From Parafilimonas sp. (GTDB taxonomy: Bacteria; Bacteroidota; Bacteroidia; Chitinophagales; Chitinophagaceae): 15,121 nucleotides of DNA. Each line of letters starts with the position of its first letter. Positions within the stretch are counted from its first letter, which is position 1. The position numbers and the translations under genes are program-made. The DNA lies in contig JAICKT010000059.1 of NCBI GenBank assembly GCA_025927795.1, positions 1 to 15,121 on the forward strand, written 5' to 3'. This document shows positions 1 through 7,278 of this stretch, piece by piece. A model generated the notes under the pieces. The model had not been told where the DNA came from. It searched no databases and saw only the letters and a list, made by a program, of their open reading frames with translations.

Positions 1-688
1 CGCAAAAGAATGTGGCGTTAGTCGTGAGCAACAGGATGCATTTGCAATTGAAAGCTATAAACGCAGCCAGGCTGCATGGAATGAAGGAAGATTTAATGAT
101 GAAATTGTGCCGGTTGAAATTCCACAACGTAAAGGCGAACCGATAAAATTTGCAAAAGATGAAGAGCCATTTAATGTAAAGTTTGATAAGATACCAGAAT
201 TAAAACCTGCATTTCAAAAAGATGGAACTGTTACTGCTGCAAACGCAAGTACGATGAATGATGGTGCAGCAGCCGTTGTATTAATGAGTAAAGAAAAAGC
301 AGAATCACTCAACATAAAACCATTAGCAATTATTAAAAGTTATGCTGATGCAGAACAGGCGCCTGAATGGTTTACAACAACACCATCTTTAGCTGTACCA
401 AGAGCGGTTGAAAAAGCCGGGCTGCAAATGAAGAATATTGATTTTGTTGAATTGAACGAAGCATTCTCGGTTGTTGGAATTGTCAACACACAAAAAATGA
501 ATTTGATTCCATCAATAGTAAATGTAAATGGCGGTGCTGTTTCTATTGGCCATCCATTAGGTTGCAGCGGTGCAAGAATAATTGTTACGCTTATTAATGT
601 GTTGAAACAAAAATCCGGAAAGTATGGTGCAGCAGGTATTTGTAATGGTGGCGGCGGCGCCAGTGCAATGGTGATTGAAAATATTTGA
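1..688 (+). CDS. Thiolase, acetyl-CoA C-acetyltransferase type (5' partial)
   Basis: This is the C-terminal part of a thiolase, which condenses two acetyl-CoA or cleaves 3-ketoacyl-CoA in the cytoplasm. The frame is open from base 2 and gives 228 residues; the family is about 390 long, so roughly the first 160 residues, including the acyl-accepting cysteine, lie outside the window. Visible catalytic blocks are NEAF (about 455-466), GGAVSIGHPLGCSG with the active-site His codon at 551-553, and GICNGGGGA with the second catalytic Cys codon at 641-643. The motifs fit the biosynthetic/AtoB-like branch, but substrate chain length cannot be fixed from this fragment. A GTG at 107 is internal, because homologous sequence (REQQDAFAIES) continues upstream. 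No obvious hairpin terminator follows the stop. Confidence 0.93.
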   Translation, partial: AKECGVSREQQDAFAIESYKRSQAAWNEGRFNDEIVPVEIPQRKGEPIKFAKDEEPFNVKFDKIPELKPAFQKDGTVTAANASTMNDGAAAVVLMSKEKAESLNIKPLAIIKSYADAEQAPEWFTTTPSLAVPRAVEKAGLQMKNIDFVELNEAFSVVGIVNTQKMNLIPSIVNVNGGAVSIGHPLGCSGARIIVTLINVLKQKSGKYGAAGICNGGGGASAMVIENI

Positions 689-730
689 CACTATTAGGTA
701 AATAATTTTGAAATTAAATTCTTTTACATT

Positions 731-761
731 TTCCCAATTTCCCAATCTACTATTTCCCAAT
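731..761. repeat. Three copies of TTCCCAAT in the thiolase-lepB gap
   Basis: TTCCCAAT occurs at 731-738, 739-746 and 754-761; the first two are in direct tandem and the third follows after 7 nt. It sits in the 142-nt gap between the thiolase stop and lepB. The repeat is seen directly. Its function is unknown: it could be an operator, a slippage-derived repeat or part of a dispersed genomic element. Confidence 0.5.
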
Positions 762-800
762 TGATTTTCATATTTAAGAAAACTTTCTCTTGTACAATGT

Positions 801-808
801 TATTTTTG
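801..808 (+). promoter_or_regulatory. Candidate -7 promoter element for lepB
   Basis: TATTTTTG matches the Bacteroidota primary-sigma -7 consensus TAnnTTTG exactly and lies 22 nt before the lepB ATG. No clear TTTG or TTG was found at the expected -33 spacing, so the call is tentative. Confidence 0.35.
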
Positions 809-830
809 TTGCCATTAAAAAAATAAATTA

Positions 831-2333
831 ATGGGATGGATAATATTTATACTCGGTGCAATTGGCTGGCATATCGGTATATATGGAATGTTTAAAAAAG
901 CTGGTATAGAACCATGGAAGGCTTTTATTCCTTTTTATAATACATGGTGCATGGTTGAAAAAGCCAACATAAAAAAGTTTTGGTTCTGGCTTCAGTTTAT
1001 ACCAATCGCAGGGCAGTTTATTACCATTTGGATTACAATTATTTTTGTAATGCATTTCGGACAATTTACTTTATTGCAACATGCTGCTGCTGTTTTTCTT
1101 CCTTTTATTTATTTGCCTTATGTTGGATTTTCAAAAGATATAAGATGGGGTGGTGAAGCTGTGATGAAACGCTATAAAAAATCTGCAGCCCGCGAATGGA
1201 TTGATGCAGCGGTGTTTGCTGTTGTTGCAGCTACACTTATTCGAACGTTTATTTTTGAAGCATATACTATTCCTACAGAAAGCATGGAAAAAACTTTGCT
1301 TATAAACGATTTTTTGTTTGTAAGTAAAATGAGCTATGGTGCACGCCTTCCTGTTACACCAATCAGTTTTCCATTTGTGCATAATACAATGCCGGGCTCT
1401 CCTACAACACCATCCTATTTAAAATGGATTCAAGTTCCATATACAAGATTGCCTGGTTTTACACAAATAAAAAGAAACGATGTTGTAGTGTTTAATGTTC
1501 CTGTTGGCGACACAATAATAAACCTGCCGGAATTTGGAAGCAAGCAATTATATTATGATGTATTAAGAACTAATTATAATGGCAACCGTGATGCGTTGTT
1601 TGCAGAATACCCGATTCTTGTTCATCCGTTTGATAAAACAGATAATTATATAAAACGATGTACGGGTTTACCTGGTGATGTAATCCAGTTAAAGCAAGGT
1701 GTGCTGTTTGTAAATAATCAGCCTGCATATATTTCGCCGTCATCGCAAATAGATTACTTGGTTACGACAAACGGCACTCCGTTTAATGCTAATTTTTTAA
1801 GCGATACTTTAAATATTGATATAAATAACCCGGATGAAATAGCGAGTGATTCCTCTACCAATCGGTTTAGTATAAATCTTACGCCCGAAAAAGCAACGCT
1901 TTTAAAAAAACAACCCAATGTGCAATCTGTTTCAATTAATACTTTAGAAGTAAGAGGGCAAACTTTTCCTTTTGATGATACAAATTTCCCATGGACACCT
2001 GATAATTTTGGACCGTTGCATATTCCAAAAAAAGGCGAAACAGTTACATTGTCGCCTCAAAATATGGCTTTATACCGCAGGGTTATTACAGCGTATGAAC
2101 ACAATACTTTAGAGGAAAATAATGGTGTTTATAAAATCAATGGTAAACAAACTAATTCTTATACTTTTAAATACAATTATTATTGGATGATGGGCGATAA
2201 CCGCCATCGCAGCCAGGATAGCCGCTTCTGGGGTTTTGTACCGGAAACACATATCGTTGGTAAAGCATCGTTGATTTGGTTTAGTTATGATAAAGGCCCG
2301 CGATGGAACAGGTTTTTTAAATCCATTCATTAA
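831..2333 (+). CDS. lepB: Signal peptidase I (LepB), large Bacteroidota form
   Basis: Membrane-bound serine/lysine protease that removes signal peptides from exported preproteins on the outer face of the inner membrane. The protein has 500 residues. Residues 1-100 hold hydrophobic segments (about 1-20, 54-75 and 83-100) resembling the small DUF5684-like membrane module often found in this phylum. Another membrane segment (about 123-141) precedes the catalytic domain. PTESMEKTL carries the nucleophile Ser151, NYIKRCTGLPGD the general base Lys275, and MGDNRHRSQDSRFWG (about 454-468) is the conserved C-terminal box. Ser-Lys spacing is about 124 residues and about 180 residues separate Lys275 from the last box, both much larger than in E. 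coli LepB, so the protein carries long inserts in the periplasmic fold. The ATG at 831 has only an A-rich leader and no strong Shine-Dalgarno, as is usual in this phylum. Confidence 0.95.
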   Translation: MGWIIFILGAIGWHIGIYGMFKKAGIEPWKAFIPFYNTWCMVEKANIKKFWFWLQFIPIAGQFITIWITIIFVMHFGQFTLLQHAAAVFLPFIYLPYVGFSKDIRWGGEAVMKRYKKSAAREWIDAAVFAVVAATLIRTFIFEAYTIPTESMEKTLLINDFLFVSKMSYGARLPVTPISFPFVHNTMPGSPTTPSYLKWIQVPYTRLPGFTQIKRNDVVVFNVPVGDTIINLPEFGSKQLYYDVLRTNYNGNRDALFAEYPILVHPFDKTDNYIKRCTGLPGDVIQLKQGVLFVNNQPAYISPSSQIDYLVTTNGTPFNANFLSDTLNIDINNPDEIASDSSTNRFSINLTPEKATLLKKQPNVQSVSINTLEVRGQTFPFDDTNFPWTPDNFGPLHIPKKGETVTLSPQNMALYRRVITAYEHNTLEENNGVYKINGKQTNSYTFKYNYYWMMGDNRHRSQDSRFWGFVPETHIVGKASLIWFSYDKGPRWNRFFKSIH

Positions 2334-2335
2334 AT

Positions 2336-2367
2336 AAAAAGAGCTGCAAAAAATGCAGCTCTTTTTT
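2336..2367. terminator. Bidirectional terminator between lepB and the T9SS gene
   Basis: Perfect 10-bp stem AAGAGCTGCA (2339-2348), loop AAAAA, TGCAGCTCTT (2354-2363), followed by T residues to 2367. An A-run at 2336-2340 supplies the U-tract for the minus strand. It starts just after the lepB stop and ends 15 nt before the stop of the convergent gene, so it probably serves both. Confidence 0.9.
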
Positions 2368-2382
2368 GTTCATGTAACTAAT

Positions 2383-3717
2383 TTACTGCTTAATTATAGT
2401 TTGAATGTAATTCTTATCGCCAGCTTTAATCTTTATAAAATAAGAACCATCTGCAAGGTTTTGTGTGTTGAAATTTAATTGCTGCTGACCTTGTGGCAAC
2501 ATTCCTTTATCAGCATTTAAAAGCAACTTGCCATCTTTTGAAATAATCTGCACATTAACTTTTGTAGCCACAGCTAAATTAAGCTCAACAGTAAGTTTAT
2601 CTTTAATAGGGTTTGGATATAATTTCCAGCTAACTATATCTTTTAAACTTAAAGGAATCACGTTTGAATAACTTGTTTTACCATCCAGATCAACTTGCTT
2701 TAAACGATAATAAAATGTTGCAATACCAAAGTCACTTAAAGTAGCATCAGTATAAGTATAATTGATGCGCTTTGTTGTTGTACCGGCACCATTTACAAAG
2801 CCAATTTGCATAAATGTTTTTCCGTCTTTACTTCTTTCAATTGCAAAACCTTTATTATTAAATTCTGTTGCAGTGCTCCATGTTAGCAAAGATTTATTAT
2901 TATTAATACTGCCCTTAAAATCAAGAATGCTTACAGGTAAAGTTGAACATCCGCCGATTGTATTAACTACATAAGGAAATAAAAACAAATTTGCATCTAA
3001 AGGATATTGTCCAAGAGGGTCTGCAGGCCAGATTTGATTTACAGCATACCATTGATCTATATATTGGTAAGCTGCTGCAGGTGCCTCGTCGCTTGAATCT
3101 GCTATAATTGCAATAGAATCTCTTACAGTGGCATTCCATTTAAAGTTGTTATGATCAATAGATACATAAAATATTTTGTTTGCCGGTATTGCAATGGGTG
3201 ATGAAAAATTAAACTCAACCCCTAAATTATTATCTACCTCATCCTTAATTTTAGATAATTTTAAAGTGGTTGAACCTAATAAATTGTTCGGGAAACCGGC
3301 TCCGTTATCATCATATACTTTAAAAACAAGATTTTTAGAGAGCTCTGTACTTACATTACTGTTAGCATAATTAAAATAAGCAATTCCGCCTGTTATATAA
3401 GCATAATCAGAACCTGAAACATCATAATAGTTTGCATCTTCTTTTATTTTATATCCTAAGCTGTCCTCATTACTAACACCAAACAAATAACCAACATTGT
3501 CAGGAAACGCATAGTAGAATTGCGTCCATGGAGTATTTGCGTCAAACGCACTATCATACTTCAAAGTATCACAGGCTGCAGCACCGCTAGGTTTTTGTGT
3601 AGTTGAATGTCCAACTCCTGATACTTTTCTGGCAGATAAAGCAGTAGCAACATGTTTTTGTGCAGTTACTATAAATGCAAAGAATAAAGAGATTGTAATG
3701 AGTAAACTTTTTTTCAT
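2383..3717 (-). CDS. Secreted protein with T9SS C-terminal sorting domain
   Basis: Predicted exported protein of 444 residues, targeted to the outside of the cell by the type IX secretion system. Residues 1-20 form a signal peptide (MKKSLLITIS start, cleavage probably after TAQ). Residues about 50-255 are a region I do not recognise, rich in Asp, Asn and aromatic residues, with the beta-strand pattern of a lectin- or jelly-roll-like extracellular domain. Residues about 260-358 are the Ig/FN3-like module that commonly precedes the sorting tail (LPVSILDFKG, then WSTATEFNNKGFAIERS, then FYYRLKQVDLDGK). Residues about 364-444 are the type A sorting domain (KLYPNPIKDKL, ending GSYFIKIKAGDK). The family role is secretion and surface attachment or release; the cargo function is unknown. 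It is divergent from grpE and convergent with lepB, so it is probably monocistronic. Confidence 0.88.
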   Translation of the reverse strand: MKKSLLITISLFFAFIVTAQKHVATALSARKVSGVGHSTTQKPSGAAACDTLKYDSAFDANTPWTQFYYAFPDNVGYLFGVSNEDSLGYKIKEDANYYDVSGSDYAYITGGIAYFNYANSNVSTELSKNLVFKVYDDNGAGFPNNLLGSTTLKLSKIKDEVDNNLGVEFNFSSPIAIPANKIFYVSIDHNNFKWNATVRDSIAIIADSSDEAPAAAYQYIDQWYAVNQIWPADPLGQYPLDANLFLFPYVVNTIGGCSTLPVSILDFKGSINNNKSLLTWSTATEFNNKGFAIERSKDGKTFMQIGFVNGAGTTTKRINYTYTDATLSDFGIATFYYRLKQVDLDGKTSYSNVIPLSLKDIVSWKLYPNPIKDKLTVELNLAVATKVNVQIISKDGKLLLNADKGMLPQGQQQLNFNTQNLADGSYFIKIKAGDKNYIQTIIKQ

Positions 3718-3804
3718 AGTTGAATTTTTAATAATTGGTTCATATATAACGATGAAAGTAGCATCTTATTTGAAATTTTGTTTTTTCAGCCTGACATTTT
3801 TTCG

Positions 3805-3823
3805 TCTATTTGCCGCTGGCAAA
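3805..3823 (+). promoter_or_regulatory. Dyad TTTGCC-GCT-GGCAAA upstream of grpE
   Basis: A perfect 6-bp inverted repeat with a 3-nt spacer (3809-3823) lies 32 nt before the grpE ATG. Its left arm overlaps TCTATTTG (3805-3812), a one-mismatch match to the TAnnTTTG -7 element; a TTTTG lies at 3776-3780, slightly too far upstream for consensus -33 spacing. The placement fits an operator over a promoter, but this is inference. It is not the CIRCE sequence. Confidence 0.35.
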
Positions 3824-3855
3824 AATTTTGACCATTAACCTTTTATTGAATAAAT

Positions 3856-4419
3856 ATGGAAGAAAAAGATTTTCAGCAACAACCAGTAGCAGACAACGAG
3901 GATTTTGGTATAAATGCTGACGAAAATGCAGCAGGCACAACGCATTTAAACGATCTTTTGGAAGATGAATCTGCAATTGAAAAATTACAGGCAGAATTAC
4001 AGGAACAAAAAGATAAATATTTACGCCTGTTTGCAGAATTTGATAATTTTCGCAGGCGCACCGCAAAAGAAAATATTGAGTTAAGGCAAACAGCAGGCAA
4101 AGAAATAATCATTTCGTTGTTAGATGTTTTGGATGATTGCGACCGTGCAGAAAAGCAAATGGAAAATGATACTGACATTGAACATGTAAAAGCGGGAGCA
4201 AAATTAATTTTTAATAAACTGCGTAAAATTTTGCAAAGCAAAGGGCTTAAAGAAATGCATAGCGTACACAAGGAATTTGATGTAGAAAAACATGAAGCAA
4301 TAACAGAGATACCCGTTGAAAATCCAAAACAGAAAGGTAAAGTAGTAGATGAAATTGAAAAAGGATATTATCTAAACGACAAGCTTATACGCTTCGCTAA
4401 AGTAGTAGTAGGAAAATAA
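3856..4419 (+). CDS. grpE: GrpE, nucleotide exchange factor for DnaK
   Basis: Cytoplasmic co-chaperone that drives ADP release from DnaK and so resets its substrate-binding cycle. It has 187 residues, usual for the family. Residues 1-38 are an acidic, low-complexity tail. Residues about 40-95 are the long coiled-coil dimerisation helix (LQAELQEQKDKYLRLFAEFDNFRRR). The C-terminal beta-rich head carries the family signature at about 139-186: FDVEKHEAI, then GYYLNDKLIRFAKVVVGK, where the usual IRPAKV reads IRFAKV. The ATG at 3856 fits the conserved reading frame and is preceded by AATAAAT rather than a strong Shine-Dalgarno. dnaJ follows after 70 nt on the same strand, the common grpE-dnaJ arrangement; dnaK and hrcA are not in the window. 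Confidence 0.96.
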   Translation: MEEKDFQQQPVADNEDFGINADENAAGTTHLNDLLEDESAIEKLQAELQEQKDKYLRLFAEFDNFRRRTAKENIELRQTAGKEIIISLLDVLDDCDRAEKQMENDTDIEHVKAGAKLIFNKLRKILQSKGLKEMHSVHKEFDVEKHEAITEIPVENPKQKGKVVDEIEKGYYLNDKLIRFAKVVVGK

Positions 4420-4464
4420 TTTGGAATTAATTCATTGCTAAGAATCACACAACAGCATTTAAAA

Positions 4465-4485
4465 CTCCCCTTCAGGGGATGGGGG
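4465..4485 (+). repeat. G/C-rich REP-like hairpin before dnaJ
   Basis: TCCCC (4466-4470), loop TTCA, GGGGA (4475-4479), then ATGGGGGC, ending 4 nt before the dnaJ ATG. In an AT-rich intergenic region this C-run, G-run, second G-run is conspicuous. The C-run can pair with either G-run, giving two alternative hairpins, one of which covers the ribosome-binding region. It resembles short dispersed palindromic repeats; its copy number elsewhere in the genome cannot be judged here. Confidence 0.5.
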
Positions 4486-4489
4486 CATT

Positions 4490-5656
4490 ATGACAAAGAG
4501 AGATTATTACGAAATTTTAGGTGTTTCAAAAAACGCAACTGCTGATGAGATAAAAAAAGCATACCGTAAAGTGGCTATGCAACATCATCCTGATAGAAAC
4601 CCTGGTAATAAGGAAGCAGAAGAAAAATTTAAAGAAGCGGCTGAAGCGTATGAAGTTTTAAGCGATGCTGATAAGAAAGCAAGATATGATCGTTACGGTC
4701 ACGCTGCATTTGCACCGGGCAGTGGTGGCTTTAGCGGCAGCACTAATGTAAATATGGAAGATATCTTCAGCCAGTTTGGAGATATTTTTGGAGATGATAT
4801 TTTCGGAAGTTTTTTTGGTGGCGGCGGAAGAAGAAGCAGCAGCGGTGGCAGCAGAAATCATGGAACAAGAGGCAGCAATCTTCGTATCAAATTAAAATTG
4901 AATTACGAAGAAATGGCGAAAGGTGTTACAAAAAATATCAAGGTTAAAAAATATGTGCCTTGTAATACCTGTAACGGAAGCGGTGCAAAAGATAAGGGCG
5001 GTGTTCAAACCTGTTCAACGTGCGGTGGCAGCGGACAGGTTAGAAAAGTTACAAGTACATTTTTAGGGCAGATGCAAACGGTAAGCACTTGCCCAACATG
5101 TAATGGAGAGGGAACAATTATAACTAATAAATGTACTGCATGTAAAGGTGAAGGCAGAGTGTATGGCGAAGAAACAGTGAATATAAATATACCGGCTGGT
5201 GTTCAGGAAGGAATGCAGTTAAGTTTAAGTGGAAAGGGAAATGCAGGTGAGCGTGGCGGAATGCCGGGAGATTTAATTGTGTTAATTGAAGAAGAAGCAC
5301 ATAAAGAATTGCAGCGTGATGGCTTAAACGTTGCTTACGAATTGCATATTTCATTTCCGGATGCAGTTTTTGGAACGAATGCAGAAGTGCCAACTATTGA
5401 TGGCAGAGCAAAAATTAAAATTCCACCTGGTACACAAAGCGGAAAAATATTCAGGCTAAAAGGAAAAGGTTTTCCTGAAGTAAATGGATATGGACGCGGA
5501 GATCAGTTGATTCATGTAAATGTATGGACGCCACAAAATGTTACGCATGATGAAAAGGAAATGCTGAATCAGATGAATGCGAGTCCTAACTTTAAACCGC
5601 AACCTGGTAAAAGTGAAAAAAGTTTTTTTGATAAAGTGAAAGAAGTGTTTTCGTAA
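4490..5656 (+). CDS. dnaJ: DnaJ (Hsp40), type I co-chaperone of DnaK
   Basis: Delivers unfolded clients to DnaK and stimulates its ATPase in the cytoplasm. It has 388 residues with the full type I architecture. The J-domain is 4-70, with the HPD tripeptide at 33-35 (QHHPDRNPGN). A Gly/Phe-rich linker spans about 74-128, including GSFFGGGGRRSSSGG. The zinc-binding region has four CxxCxGxG repeats starting at C158, C175, C201 and C215, all cysteines intact. The C-terminal client-binding and dimerisation domains follow (INIPAGVQEGM, GDLIVLIEE, IKIPPGTQSGK, and GRGDQLIHV near the end). The ATG at 4490 begins exactly at the conserved KRDYYEILGV. It lies 70 nt after grpE with no T-tract terminator between, so the two are probably co-transcribed; the hairpin just upstream may modulate translation. 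Confidence 0.97.
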   Translation: MTKRDYYEILGVSKNATADEIKKAYRKVAMQHHPDRNPGNKEAEEKFKEAAEAYEVLSDADKKARYDRYGHAAFAPGSGGFSGSTNVNMEDIFSQFGDIFGDDIFGSFFGGGGRRSSSGGSRNHGTRGSNLRIKLKLNYEEMAKGVTKNIKVKKYVPCNTCNGSGAKDKGGVQTCSTCGGSGQVRKVTSTFLGQMQTVSTCPTCNGEGTIITNKCTACKGEGRVYGEETVNINIPAGVQEGMQLSLSGKGNAGERGGMPGDLIVLIEEEAHKELQRDGLNVAYELHISFPDAVFGTNAEVPTIDGRAKIKIPPGTQSGKIFRLKGKGFPEVNGYGRGDQLIHVNVWTPQNVTHDEKEMLNQMNASPNFKPQPGKSEKSFFDKVKEVFS

Positions 5657-5675
5657 AAAAGCAATTATAAATCAT

Positions 5676-5706
5676 AAAAAGCTTCAAGATTACTTGAGGC
5701 TTTTTT
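5676..5706. terminator. Bidirectional terminator between dnaJ and hpt
   Basis: AAAAA (5676-5680), GCTTCAAG, loop ATTA, CTTGAGGC (5693-5700), TTTTTT (5701-5706). The 8-bp stem contains one G-U wobble in RNA and is extended by A/T pairs. The T-run reaches into the hpt stop codon (TAA at 5707-5705 on the minus strand), so the structure can end transcription from both sides. Confidence 0.88.
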
Positions 5707-6244
5707 ATTCTTCTTTCAATTGATATATCGCGGGAATATTTCTTCCAAAACCGTTATAATCTAAACCAAAACCAACAACAAATTTGTTGGGAATTTTAAA
5801 GCAATTATAATCAAGCGGAACATCAAACATTTTCGCATCGGACTTATGTAATAATGCAGCAATCTTTAATGAAGCCGGCTGTTGATTATATATCTGCGGA
5901 AGAAACTGGCTTAATGTTTTTCCTGTATCAATAATATCTTCTAAAATAATTATGTGCTTGTTTTTAATATCTGCATCTAACCCAATTGAAGTTATAATAT
6001 GACCTATCGATGTTGTGCCTTTGTAAGATGCCAGTTTTATAAAACTTATTTCACAGGGAATATTTATATGTTTAAATAATTCAGCGGCAAACATGAAAGA
6101 GCCATTGAGTATCGAAATAAATAATGGAGATTTATTTTGATATTGTTCGTTTAAATCTGCAGCCAGTTTTTTTATGGCTTCTTCAATTGCTGTTTGTGAT
6201 AAATAAGGAATAAAATCTTTATCGTGAATGCGTATCGTTTGCAT
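5705..6244 (-). CDS. hpt: Hypoxanthine(-guanine) phosphoribosyltransferase
   Basis: Purine salvage enzyme that transfers the phosphoribosyl group of PRPP to hypoxanthine or guanine, giving IMP or GMP in the cytoplasm. It has 179 residues, normal for bacterial Hpt. Visible sites: ILNGSFMFAAEL (45-56), containing the pyrophosphate-contacting loop; the flexible-loop region KLASYKGTTSIG (70-81); the PRPP-binding motif IIILEDIIDTGKTL (98-111) with the acidic pair E102 and D103; and the C-terminal FVVGFGLDYNGFGRNIPAI (155-173), which holds the purine-contacting and Mg-binding part. The start at 6244 lies in a 7-bp hairpin. It is the last gene of a minus-strand cluster, 29 nt after the glucosaminidase. 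Base specificity (hypoxanthine against guanine) is not resolved. Confidence 0.94.
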   Translation of the reverse strand: MQTIRIHDKDFIPYLSQTAIEEAIKKLAADLNEQYQNKSPLFISILNGSFMFAAELFKHINIPCEISFIKLASYKGTTSIGHIITSIGLDADIKNKHIIILEDIIDTGKTLSQFLPQIYNQQPASLKIAALLHKSDAKMFDVPLDYNCFKIPNKFVVGFGLDYNGFGRNIPAIYQLKEE

Positions 6245-6263
6245 GCAGCATTATTTTGCTGCA
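6244..6263 (-). promoter_or_regulatory. Hairpin including the hpt start codon
   Basis: On the minus strand TGCAGCA, loop AAATAA, TGCTGCA is a perfect 7-bp inverted repeat whose last base is the A of the hpt ATG. It fills most of the 29-nt gap after the glucosaminidase gene. There is no T-tract, so it is not a standard terminator. It could limit initiation at hpt or stabilise a processed 5' end; this is inference. Confidence 0.4.
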
Positions 6264-6273
6264 AACTAAATAA

Positions 6274-7278
6274 TCAAAACAGTTTCCTGCTTTCTCCGCG
6301 TAATAAAATTTTATCACCGGGTTTCGGCTGATTATTTTTTTGAAGATTATTATAAGCAAGTAAGCTTTCTAATTGTATGCCTTCTTCCTGCGCAATATCA
6401 TACAAATCTTCATTGCCTGATACAACATGATATTCTTTAGACCCGCGTTTTTGTTTCTTTTCAAGATAAATAAGTGTTGGCTGCTGCAGAATATCAACGT
6501 TAACTAAATCATTATACTCAAGCAATTTTTTATAGGGTATATTGTATTGAGTAGCTACCGCAAATAACGATGTGCCTTCATTCGCAAATAATACATTGGT
6601 TTCGTTAATGCGAAATATACTATTGATTGGATGTTTTAATATCTCAGCATTATATGATGCATTGTCTTGCGGTGCATCTTGGTTTGCTGCATACGAAGCG
6701 TTTTTAAATTCAATATTCTGTTGCGATTGAACGTTAGATGAAGCAACACTCATTTGATTGCTTTGTTGTAATGCGACATCTGTGTACTGTTCTAAATCAT
6801 ATTTTTCAATAGTAGTAATAAGCGAAGTTGCATATACGGGATTAGTTGCATAACCAGCTTTCTTTAAACCATAAGCCCAGTCTTTATAATCGGTTACATC
6901 AATATCAAAAAGCGGAGCATAGTTGGGACGGTTCTTTAAAAAATCAGAATGGTCGCGGTAAGAATCTTCTGCTGAATTATATCTTCTGAAACATTCTCCT
7001 CTCCTGTCATCATCATGGTAAACAACTTCTCCAACCCAATCCTCTTTGCACTTAATGCCAAAGTGATTATTTGATTCTTGTGTTAACGAACACTGTCCTG
7101 CATTGGATTCTAAAATTCCCTGCGCCAGCGTTATAGCAGCAGGAACACCTGTGCGAATCATTTCATCTATCGCCAGTTGTTTGTATTGAGTTATATAAGC
7201 TTCAACAGCTTCGTTTGTTTGCGCCTGCATATTAAAACATGCAGCGGCGGCGAAAAATAAAAGAAGAAGTTTTTTCAT
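6274..7278 (-). CDS. Exported glucosaminidase (GH73-like) with LysM domains
   Basis: Predicted peptidoglycan hydrolase, endo-beta-N-acetylglucosaminidase type, acting in the periplasm or at the cell envelope. It has 334 residues. The signal peptide is 1-20 (MKKLLLLFFAAAACFNMQAQ). The glucosaminidase domain is about 25-165: ITLAQGILESNAGQ carries the probable catalytic Glu57, followed by NNHFGIKCKEDW, FRRYNSAEDSYRDHSDFL and YGLKKAGYATNPVYA, the usual family blocks. A Gln/Asn/Ser-rich linker spans about 168-212. Two LysM-like peptidoglycan-binding repeats follow, about 222-273 (degenerate) and 283-327 (YHVVSGNEDLYDIAQ, then PGDKILL). The first LysM is divergent, so it is the less certain of the two. 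Its ATG overlaps the methyltransferase stop as ATGA, indicating coupled translation. Confidence 0.92.
   Translation of the reverse strand: MKKLLLLFFAAAACFNMQAQTNEAVEAYITQYKQLAIDEMIRTGVPAAITLAQGILESNAGQCSLTQESNNHFGIKCKEDWVGEVVYHDDDRRGECFRRYNSAEDSYRDHSDFLKNRPNYAPLFDIDVTDYKDWAYGLKKAGYATNPVYATSLITTIEKYDLEQYTDVALQQSNQMSVASSNVQSQQNIEFKNASYAANQDAPQDNASYNAEILKHPINSIFRINETNVLFANEGTSLFAVATQYNIPYKKLLEYNDLVNVDILQQPTLIYLEKKQKRGSKEYHVVSGNEDLYDIAQEEGIQLESLLAYNNLQKNNQPKPGDKILLRGESRKLF

Noticed and set aside
107..688. Complete short protein starting with GTG at 107
   Set aside because: The same frame continues upstream to base 2 with clear thiolase sequence, so the gene is only cut by the window edge.
3718..3855. 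CIRCE element (TTAGCACTC-N9-GAGTGCTAA) expected before grpE
   Set aside because: Neither half-site is present in the divergent gap.
3873..4271. Minus-strand ORF of 132 codons over grpE
   Set aside because: Ser/Cys-rich shadow of the grpE coding strand; no start context or family resemblance.
4465..4485. Transcription terminator between grpE and dnaJ
   Set aside because: The stem is followed by a G-run, not a T-tract, and the two genes are usually co-transcribed.
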